The notes beneath the pieces were generated by a model. The model saw nothing but the letters and a program-made list of their open reading frames with translations. It did not search any database and was not told the DNA's origin. A stretch of DNA of 13,413 bases from Sulfuritalea sp. (lineage in GTDB: Bacteria; Pseudomonadota; Gammaproteobacteria; Burkholderiales; Rhodocyclaceae). Positions within the stretch are counted from its first letter, which is position 1. The number at the start of each line of letters is the position of its first letter. Made by a program: the position numbers and the translations under genes. The stretch lies in contig JALNZB010000049.1 of NCBI GenBank assembly GCA_023229545.1, forward strand, positions 1 through 13,413. The letters run 5' to 3'. This document shows positions 5,806 to 13,413 of the stretch, piece by piece.

Positions 5806-7425
5806 TCAGTGCTTTTGGCGGGTGACGATGCGCAGGGTGCCGTGGCCGAGCACGCCGAAAATAATCAGGAAGACCACCGCCCAGCCGATGGTGTCGATCA
5901 GCTTGTTGTTGTCGCGGGCGGGTATATACACGCCCTGGATGCCGGCCAGACGACCGCTCTTGCTATGGCATTCGGGGCAGCCCAGCGCTTTTTCCTTGGG
6001 CGCAACCATGTGCGTGATCGGCCAGGACATCTCCGTCTTGATGAAGTCCACCTTGCCCGAGAAGGGATGGTCGGAACCCTTCATGCCGACTTCAACGGCC
6101 TTGTCCCACACCAGATTCTTCCAGTAGCCCGTGTCGTCGTTGCCGGCGATATGCGGCGTTACCAGAGTTTTGTTGATCGGGTCGTAAGGCTGCGTGCCGC
6201 GGACCACCTTCATCGGCCAGATCATCGACTTGCCGTCCGTCGGGCTGCCGCCGAATCTGTTGATCCTGGTGTGCTGTTCGGACTTCTCGACCTTGTCGGT
6301 CACCAGCGTGAAATCGACGTGGCCGTTGAACCAGACGTATTCGGGCTTGACGTTCTCCGCCAGGATGAAATCGCCCTTGCGCGAATCGTAGGTGATGTGG
6401 CCCTTCGCGTCCTTGCGCACGATGTGCTTGCCTTCCGCATCGCGCTGGCCGGCGGTGGACCAGTCCCATATCATCTTGGTGGCGATGCCGCCGCGGGCAA
6501 AAGCCGGTATATGGCAAGTCTGGCAGGCGATCTTGATCGCGTGCTGGTTCAGGCGCGCGCCCTTCGCCAGTTTGTGCGGTGTATTGCCGTGGCAGGCGAC
6601 GCAGGTGGCCGGGTTGCCATTGTCGGTTCTGCCCGGCATGCGCGCGCCCTTCTTGTCCTGCGCGGTGGGTACGTAGCGACTGCCGGCGACGTCGTGGTTG
6701 GAGGCCTTGTGGCAGGTGGCGCAGGTGAAATCGAGCCCGGTGGCGTCCATATGAACGTCGAGTTCCCTGTTGGGCGCCGACAAGGAGCTGTCCAGGTCGC
6801 CGTGCTTGACGCCGTCGCCGCCGCCGCCAAAGAAATGGCAGGCACCGCAGGTGTCGCGGCTGGACTTGCCGACTTTCTGGGCGATCTTCGACAGGTCGAT
6901 GGCGTGCACGATCTTGCCCGAACCCGGCGGGAACTCCATGTCCCTGGTGACGACATTGCCCGCCATTCCCGACGCTTTCTTGTAGGAACCTGTGGTGTCG
7001 TGGCAGACCAGGCAATCCACGTTTTCTTCGGAGGTGAAGTCGAAGCTGGAGTCCTTCCAGCCGTAGCCGACGTGACAACTAGTGCAGGCCGGTTCGTTCG
7101 AGACAATCGAAATGCAGAAGTTGTTGACCATGGTCTTCTTGCCCAAGGTCTGCCCGGTTTCGGGATTTACGTACTCCAATTTCCAGTGCTTGGTACGGTG
7201 AATCTGGCCCGCGGCTTCGGTATGGCAGCTCAGGCAGACCCTGGTTACCTCGGGGCCGGAGTTGAAGAACTTCTGCAACACCTTGAACTTGGCGTGATCG
7301 GCCGTGGTGGTGAGTTTGACCGGCTTGGGTTCCGAATCAACGTTGCTGGCGGCGGCAGGTCCTGCGCCCGCCAGCCAGCCCGCGTAACACATCACGAGCG
7401 CAACTCGGGTGAAAGCGTGCTTCAT
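5806..7425 (-). CDS. Membrane-anchored octaheme c-type cytochrome, tetrathionate reductase (OTR) family, 539 aa
   Basis: Eight CxxCH haem c motifs at about residues 64, 114, 138, 193, 235, 275, 301 and 483 (CLSCH, CTSCH, CLVCH, CGACH, CATCH, CVACH, CQTCH, CPECH). The long gap between the seventh and eighth motifs fits the OTR family. A Sec signal peptide spans residues 1-26 (cleavage near AAA-S), so it acts in the periplasm. A single transmembrane helix at about 510-527, followed by RIVTRQKH, anchors the C-terminus; the Shewanella OTR is, as far as I recall, soluble. Family members reduce tetrathionate, nitrite or hydroxylamine in vitro, and the physiological substrate is unsettled. Lysines after the second and third haems (K124, K149, K150) are candidates for the unusual Lys ligand of the catalytic haem. 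The start chosen is the ATG at 7425 with GGGGA 5 nt upstream; ATG 7437 is possible, but the longer frame from 7569 would put residues before the signal peptide. First gene of the operon with YeeE. Confidence 0.9.
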   Translation of the reverse strand: MKHAFTRVALVMCYAGWLAGAGPAAASNVDSEPKPVKLTTTADHAKFKVLQKFFNSGPEVTRVCLSCHTEAAGQIHRTKHWKLEYVNPETGQTLGKKTMVNNFCISIVSNEPACTSCHVGYGWKDSSFDFTSEENVDCLVCHDTTGSYKKASGMAGNVVTRDMEFPPGSGKIVHAIDLSKIAQKVGKSSRDTCGACHFFGGGGDGVKHGDLDSSLSAPNRELDVHMDATGLDFTCATCHKASNHDVAGSRYVPTAQDKKGARMPGRTDNGNPATCVACHGNTPHKLAKGARLNQHAIKIACQTCHIPAFARGGIATKMIWDWSTAGQRDAEGKHIVRKDAKGHITYDSRKGDFILAENVKPEYVWFNGHVDFTLVTDKVEKSEQHTRINRFGGSPTDGKSMIWPMKVVRGTQPYDPINKTLVTPHIAGNDDTGYWKNLVWDKAVEVGMKGSDHPFSGKVDFIKTEMSWPITHMVAPKEKALGCPECHSKSGRLAGIQGVYIPARDNNKLIDTIGWAVVFLIIFGVLGHGTLRIVTRQKH

Positions 7426-7457
7426 GATTTTCCCCATGTAAAACCTAGTCTCAGCTA

Positions 7458-7463
7458 ATTGTA
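7458..7463 (-). promoter_or_regulatory. Possible -10 box of the OTR-YeeE operon
   Basis: TACAAT on the minus strand (5/6 to TATAAT). This would place the transcript start near 7451, about 26 nt before the cytochrome ATG. The FNR-like box would then be centred near -51.5, which is not a canonical FNR position, so this hexamer is only tentative. Confidence 0.3.
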
Positions 7464-7495
7464 ATATCGGTATCTTCTGATATGGTGATGTTTCT

Positions 7496-7509
7496 TTGAC
7501 CGGGGTCAA
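7496..7509. promoter_or_regulatory. FNR/CRP-family-like box in the OTR-had divergent region
   Basis: TTGACCGGGGTCAA is a perfect dyad, TTGAC-N4-GTCAA, differing from the FNR consensus TTGAT-N4-ATCAA by one symmetrical base per half. It is centred 77 bp upstream of the cytochrome start and 180 bp upstream of had. Both operons are expected to be used without oxygen. In Azoarcus the FNR homologue AcpR activates bzd genes, so redox control is plausible. Confidence 0.5.
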
Positions 7510-7548
7510 TATGGCTGCAAAATGTTCGCCAAGGGAATTGCACGTGCC

Positions 7549-7567
7549 GGGGCGCAGGTACCGCCCC
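7549..7567. other. GC-rich hairpin in the OTR-had intergenic region
   Basis: GGGGCG (7549-7554) pairs with CGCCCC (7562-7567) around a 7-nt loop. It lies roughly midway in the 257-bp divergent gap; its role is unknown. Confidence 0.25.
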
Positions 7568-7642
7568 AAATGCGCATAAAGACACCCTGTTACCCAGCGG
7601 TCAGCAAACTAACGGCTGCCGGGTTCGAGTTCATCCGCCGGA

Positions 7643-7654
7643 GTATCCGGATAC
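7643..7654. promoter_or_regulatory. Perfect palindrome upstream of had, possible operator
   Basis: GTATCCGGATAC is a perfect 12-bp palindrome ending 10 nt before the AAGGAG of had. With one unpaired base the dyad extends to CGG(A)GTATCC/GGATACCG. The position just upstream of the ribosome-binding site suits a repressor operator or a leader hairpin. Confidence 0.35.
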
Positions 7655-7682
7655 CGTTTTCAACAAGGAGCGCCAGCGCGTC

Positions 7683-8759
7683 GTGGCAACAGTGATTCCC
7701 GAATTCATCGACACCTGGCAAATGACCGAACCGGGCAGGCTGCGCCGGACCCGCATTCCGATGCCCGCGCTGGGCGAGGGCGAGGCGCTGGTGCGGATCA
7801 GCGGCTGCGGGGTTTGTCGTACCGATCTTTCGTATTTCTACGCCGGCGTGCCGACCGTACAGAAGCCGCCCCTGACGCTCGGGCACGAGATTTCCGGCGT
7901 GGTGATCGCCGGTGATGCGCGGGTGCTCGGCAAGGAAGTCATCGTTCCGGCGGTGTTGCCGTGCCGGTGCTGCGAACTTTGCAGGACGGGGCGCGGCAAC
8001 CGCTGCCTTGCGCAGAAGATGCCGGGCAACTCGATGGGCATTTACGGCGGCTTCTCCAGCCATATTCCGGTGCCGGCTGCGGATCTGTGCATCGTGGGCA
8101 ATCGCGGCGGGATTCCGCTGGAGCATCTTGCGGTGGTGGCGGATGCCGTGACCACGCCCTATCAGGCGGCGAGGCGGGCGAGGTTGCAGGCCGGCGATCG
8201 CGTCATCGTCATCGGCGCCGCCGGCGGTGTCGGCGGTTTCATGACCCAGGTGGCCAAGGGCATGGGCGCCGCCGCCGTGATCGGTATCGACATCAATGCG
8301 GAAAAGCTCGAATTCATGAAGGGCCACGGCGCGGACTTCACCATCGACCCGACGGGGAAAAGCATCAGGGATATCAAGGAGAGTTTCAAGGGTTTCTGCA
8401 AGGAGAAGGGCCTGCCCGCCAACCATGGCTGGAAAATCTTCGAGGTGACCGGCAGCAAGGCGGGCCAGGAACTGGCGCTGTCGTTGCTGTCCTTCACCGG
8501 CACGCTGGTGGTGGTGGGTTATGGCACGGATGAAATTTCCTTCATGCTGTCCCGATTGATGGCCTTCGACGCCGAACTGATCGGCACCTGGGGCTGTCTG
8601 CCCGAGTACTATCCCGAAGTATTGGCGATGTGCATCGATGGCCGGATCGCGCTCGAAGCTTTCGTCGAGACGCGGCCCATGAGCCGGATCGAACAGGTCT
8701 TCGACGAGGCGCATCGCGGCGAACTGAAGCGGCGCGTGATTCTGACACCGGATTTCTGA
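7683..8759 (+). CDS. had: 6-hydroxycyclohex-1-ene-1-carbonyl-CoA dehydrogenase (Had/BzdX), 358 aa
   Basis: A medium-chain zinc alcohol dehydrogenase. Visible elements: catalytic-zinc Cys45 in GCGVC-RTD, the L66-GHE-69 motif, the structural-zinc set C95, C98, C101 and C109, and the Rossmann loop G179AAGGVGG followed by an acidic residue in VIGIDIN, which fits NAD over NADP. It oxidises the 6-hydroxy intermediate made from the benzoyl-CoA dienoyl product to the 6-oxo compound, using NAD in the cytoplasm. The assignment rests on this fold plus the adjacent oah gene, the pairing found in all known benzoyl-CoA clusters. The start is GTG at 7683, with AAGGAG 12 nt upstream, rather a long spacing. 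The gene runs divergently from the octaheme cytochrome and is followed 41 bp later by oah. Confidence 0.9.
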   Translation: MATVIPEFIDTWQMTEPGRLRRTRIPMPALGEGEALVRISGCGVCRTDLSYFYAGVPTVQKPPLTLGHEISGVVIAGDARVLGKEVIVPAVLPCRCCELCRTGRGNRCLAQKMPGNSMGIYGGFSSHIPVPAADLCIVGNRGGIPLEHLAVVADAVTTPYQAARRARLQAGDRVIVIGAAGGVGGFMTQVAKGMGAAAVIGIDINAEKLEFMKGHGADFTIDPTGKSIRDIKESFKGFCKEKGLPANHGWKIFEVTGSKAGQELALSLLSFTGTLVVVGYGTDEISFMLSRLMAFDAELIGTWGCLPEYYPEVLAMCIDGRIALEAFVETRPMSRIEQVFDEAHRGELKRRVILTPDF

Positions 8760-8800
8760 ACCCAGCTTACGATTTACCGAAATCAATCAGGAGCAATAAC

Positions 8801-9934
8801 ATGTCATTGGAATGGCTGCGCAGGGACCACGAGCTCAAGGATCACCGGCTTTTCGACGACAGCCACTTTGGTACCGATGCGCCGAGTGTGATCTACGAGG
8901 AGCGCCCGGTGCTGGACGCCAAGGGCGCCGCAGTGGACGGCCTGTTCTCCGCCTGGATCTGGCTCAACAATCCGGCGCAGCACAACTCCTTCACCACCGG
9001 GATGGTCAAGGGCGTCATCGCCGGAATGCAGCGCGCATCGAGCGACCGCAAGATCGTCGCCGCAGTGCTGACGGCGGTGGGCGACAAGGCCTTCTGCACC
9101 GGCGGCAACACGGCTGAGTACGCCGCCTACTACTCGAAACGCCCCAGCGAGTATGGCGAATACATCGACCTGTTCAATGCCATGGTGGATGGCATCCTCA
9201 ACTGCAAGAAGCCGGTCATCTGCCGCGTCAACGGCATGCGCATTGCCGGCGGACAGGAACTCGGCATGGCCGCCGACATCACGGTGTCATCCGACCTGGC
9301 GATTTACGGCCAGGCCGGCCCCAGGCACGGCTCGGCGCCGGTCGGCGGTTCGACGGACTTTTTGCCGTGGTTCCTGTCGATGGAAGACGCGATGTACAAC
9401 TGCATCTCCTGCGAGCCGTGGAGCGCCTACAAGATGAAGTCCAAGGGCCTCGTCACCAAGGTGGTGCCGGTGTTGAAGAAGGATGGCGAATGGGTGAGGA
9501 ATCCGCTGGTGCGCACCGACACCTTCGTCGACGATGGCGAAATCGTCTATGGCGAGTCCGTGGCCGACGACAGGATCGCCGCCGCCAAGGCCCTGATGGC
9601 GGAGTGCAAGACCGATTTCGAACTGCTCGATGCCGAAGTCAATCGCCTGGTGTGGAAGTTCACCAACCTGTTCCCCAATTGCCTGATCAACTCCATCGAC
9701 GGCATTCGCGGCAAGAAGAAATTCTTCTGGGACCAGATGAAGTTGCCCAATCGCCACTGGCTCGCCGCCAACATGAATCACGAAGCCTGGCTCGGTTTCA
9801 ACGCTTTCGATGCGAGGAAGGCCACCGGCAAGGATGTCATCGATTTCGTCAAGTTCCGCCAACTGGTGGCCGAAGGCGCGCCGTTCGACGACAAGTTCGC
9901 CGAACAGGTGCTGTCCAAACCGAAAGAAAAGTAG
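8801..9934 (+). CDS. oah: 6-oxocyclohex-1-ene-1-carbonyl-CoA hydrolase (Oah/BzdY), 377 aa
   Basis: A crotonase-superfamily enzyme. It shows the CoA-binding and oxyanion-hole elements WLNNPAQHNSFT (about 52-63), GDKAFCTGGN (about 92-101) and VNGMRIAGGQELGMAADI (about 145-162), plus the C-terminal extension typical of Oah. It adds water and cleaves the C-C bond of the cyclic 6-oxo ester to give 3-hydroxypimelyl-CoA, the ring-opening step of anaerobic aromatic degradation. The predicted length of 377 aa equals what I recall for the Thauera enzyme. The ATG at 8801 is chosen because AGGAGC lies 7 nt upstream and MSLEWLRRDHELKDHRLFDD looks like a native N-terminus; the longer reading from 8630 overlaps had in another frame. 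Probably co-transcribed with had. It ends 115 bp before clpB, which has its own promoter. Confidence 0.93.
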   Translation: MSLEWLRRDHELKDHRLFDDSHFGTDAPSVIYEERPVLDAKGAAVDGLFSAWIWLNNPAQHNSFTTGMVKGVIAGMQRASSDRKIVAAVLTAVGDKAFCTGGNTAEYAAYYSKRPSEYGEYIDLFNAMVDGILNCKKPVICRVNGMRIAGGQELGMAADITVSSDLAIYGQAGPRHGSAPVGGSTDFLPWFLSMEDAMYNCISCEPWSAYKMKSKGLVTKVVPVLKKDGEWVRNPLVRTDTFVDDGEIVYGESVADDRIAAAKALMAECKTDFELLDAEVNRLVWKFTNLFPNCLINSIDGIRGKKKFFWDQMKLPNRHWLAANMNHEAWLGFNAFDARKATGKDVIDFVKFRQLVAEGAPFDDKFAEQVLSKPKEK

Positions 9935-9946
9935 AGCGAACGAGAC

Positions 9947-9967
9947 AGTCGGCGCTGGCGGTACGGC
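9947..9967 (+). repeat. Short repeat, copy 1 (upstream of clpB)
   Basis: 21 bp beginning AGTCGGCGCTGG that match 11615-11635 inside clpB at 19 of 21 positions, in the same orientation. The copy lies in the oah-clpB gap, just upstream of the heat-shock promoter. Confidence 0.5.
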
Positions 9968-9987
9968 GGCCAGGGTTGCCCGCGCTG

Positions 9988-10015
9988 CTTGAAATCGCCC
10001 CGGCAATCCCCATGT
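9988..10015 (+). promoter_or_regulatory. Sigma-32 (RpoH) heat-shock promoter of clpB
   Basis: CTTGAAA (9988-9994), a 13-nt spacer, then CCCCATGT (10008-10015). Both elements match the RpoH consensus (CTTGAAA / CCCCATnT) exactly, and the spacing is within the usual range. The predicted transcript start near 10021 leaves a leader of about 30 nt before the clpB ATG at 10050. Confidence 0.9.
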
Positions 10016-10049
10016 TGTGCCCAATGACAATTTCTTGAGGGCTTCCGCC

Positions 10050-12650
<2,601 letters not shown>

Positions 12651-12708
12651 GCGGATTTCCTGAACCCGCCGCGTGTCGATTTGCCGCGCAAGGCGGGGCA
12701 GGGTGCAG

Positions 12709-12729
12709 GGGCGCCCTTCATCGGCGCCC
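12709..12729. terminator. Hairpin between convergent clpB and nitroreductase genes
   Basis: GGGCGCC (12709-12715) and GGCGCCC (12723-12729) form a perfect 7-bp stem with a 7-nt loop, 58 bp after the clpB stop and 16 bp before the nitroreductase stop. There is no T-tract on either side, so a terminator role is only suggested by its place between convergent genes. Confidence 0.4.
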
Positions 12730-12745
12730 GTGCTGCCTGTTCCGG

Positions 12746-13348
12746 TCAGAAGCGGTCGGTAATCACCACCTCGTTTTGCGCCAGTTGGCCGCCGCGCGGC
12801 ACCGCTTCCTTGATCCCCTTGCCGATGGCCACGAACATGGCGATGCAATGGTCTTGCGGTAGATTGATGAGTTTTCCCACCGCGTCGAAATCGAAGCCGT
12901 CCATCGGGCAGGAGGCATAGCCCATTTCCTGCGCCGCCAGCATCAGCGTCGCCGCCGCGATGCCGCAGGAGCGCATCGCCTCGTCGCGCTGAACCTGTTC
13001 ACGCCCCGCGTAATACTGCCCGATGGCCGGGATGAGGTAGTCCTGCATCTGCTGCGACGCGTTGCGCCAGTAGCGCGCCGGCTGTTTTTCCCATGCCTTG
13101 AGGTCGGCGGTGAGCACCACCAGCAGCGAGGCATCGGTCACCTGGGCCTGATCCCAGGCGGCGGCGCGAACCTGCCGGCGCAATGCCGGGTCGCGCAGCA
13201 GCACGAAACGCCAGTTCTGGATGTTGAAGGCGGTCGGGGAAAGCATTGCCAGAGACAGCAGCCGCTCAATCTCGGTTTCGCTGATTTTGTGTTCGGGATC
13301 GAAGGCCTTGACGGCGCGGCGGGTTTCTATGGCCAGACTGACATTCAT
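12746..13348 (-). CDS. Nitroreductase-family FMN flavoprotein, 200 aa
   Basis: Features of the nitroreductase fold are visible: the N-terminal FMN-phosphate motif IETRRAVKAFDP (7-18), the conserved SPTAFNIQNWRFV (about 38-50) that contacts FMN and forms the dimer interface, a central alanine-rich helix (AAATLMLAAQEMGYASCPMDGFD) and a C-terminal AIGKG. Such homodimeric enzymes reduce nitro groups, quinones or enones with NAD(P)H, and the real substrate cannot be predicted. The ATG at 13348 is chosen because the family motif starts at residue 7. GGAGG lies 19 nt upstream, too far to serve it, and the longer frame from 13381 has no better support. A TATAAA on the minus strand at 13356-13361 could be a -10 box placing the transcript start next to the ATG, but the -35 is poor. 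No link to the benzoyl-CoA genes is evident. Confidence 0.88.
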   Translation of the reverse strand: MNVSLAIETRRAVKAFDPEHKISETEIERLLSLAMLSPTAFNIQNWRFVLLRDPALRRQVRAAAWDQAQVTDASLLVVLTADLKAWEKQPARYWRNASQQMQDYLIPAIGQYYAGREQVQRDEAMRSCGIAAATLMLAAQEMGYASCPMDGFDFDAVGKLINLPQDHCIAMFVAIGKGIKEAVPRGGQLAQNEVVITDRF

Positions 13349-13413
13349 GATGCGTTTTATATGGACGCCTCCCGTTTGCAAGGACGATTTGGTGTGTTGG
13401 GACAGATAGGCTG

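Noticed and set aside
5794..7458. 554-aa open frame on the plus strand opposite the octaheme cytochrome
   Set aside because: The opposite strand carries eight CxxCH motifs and a signal peptide; this frame is a codon-bias shadow with no motif.
7426..7569. Long N-terminal extension of the octaheme cytochrome
   Set aside because: It would bury the signal peptide and run through the FNR-like box; the GGGGA-preceded ATG at 7425 fits secretion.
7590..8786. 398-aa open frame on the minus strand opposite had
   Set aside because: Had shows all zinc ligands and the NAD loop; this frame is its shadow.
8630..8800. N-terminal extension of Oah
   Set aside because: It overlaps the had coding region in another frame, and a good ribosome-binding site precedes the ATG at 8801.
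10017..10049. Eleven extra N-terminal residues of ClpB
   Set aside because: They would start before the predicted sigma-32 transcript start, and the canonical MRIDKF start has its own Shine-Dalgarno.

Overview
The window looks like a chromosomal segment of a denitrifying or metal-respiring betaproteobacterium, probably of the Rhodocyclales/Sterolibacteriaceae type (inference). The reasons are high-GC coding sequence, a ClpB of beta/gamma-proteobacterial type, and a set of genes for anaerobic aromatic degradation that most resembles the Azoarcus/Aromatoleum bzd (benzoyl-CoA) cluster. No species can be named from the sequence alone.

Layout. (1) Positions 1-445 are a scar: a truncated second copy of the 5' part of bzdQ, fused at about 176/177 to the degenerate 3' end of an IS3-family transposase. 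(2) Positions 576-2165 encode a large secreted lipoprotein of unknown function, followed by a hairpin terminator and a REP-like palindrome. (3) Positions 2276-3178 hold a frameshifted gene remnant and a HicA/HicB toxin-antitoxin pair. (4) Positions 3261-4469 carry bzdQ (benzoyl-CoA reductase activase-type subunit) and bzdM (2[4Fe-4S] ferredoxin). (5) On the opposite strand, positions 7425-4534 carry a membrane-anchored octaheme cytochrome c of the tetrathionate reductase (OTR) family and a YeeE/YedE (TsuA-like) sulfur-compound transporter, apparently one operon. (6) Positions 7683-9934 return to the plus strand with had/bzdX and oah/bzdY, the late steps of benzoyl-CoA ring metabolism. (7) Positions 10050-12650 encode ClpB behind a near-perfect sigma-32 promoter. 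(8) Positions 13348-12746 (minus strand) encode a nitroreductase-family flavoprotein.

How the genes work together. BzdM is expected to deliver low-potential electrons to the benzoyl-CoA reductase, of which BzdQ is one of the two ATPase subunits. The dienoyl-CoA product is hydrated by a hydratase (Dch/BzdW) that is not in this window. The alcohol is then oxidised by Had/BzdX, and the ring is opened by Oah/BzdY. The catalytic subunits (BzdN, O, P) are also absent; the bzdQ fragment at the left edge suggests a related gene set lay, or lies, upstream. The OTR-YeeE pair sits between the two halves of the aromatic cluster and may link periplasmic sulfur (or nitrogen) oxyanion reduction to sulfur import. 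It shares a 257-bp divergent intergenic region with had, which contains an FNR-like palindrome.

The most unusual features are: the mosaic bzdQ duplication beside the IS scar; the OTR-YeeE unit inside a benzoyl-CoA cluster with a nine-codon translationally coupled mini-ORF at its junction; a probably leaderless hicA; and a short sequence shared between the clpB upstream region and an apparent insertion inside ClpB.
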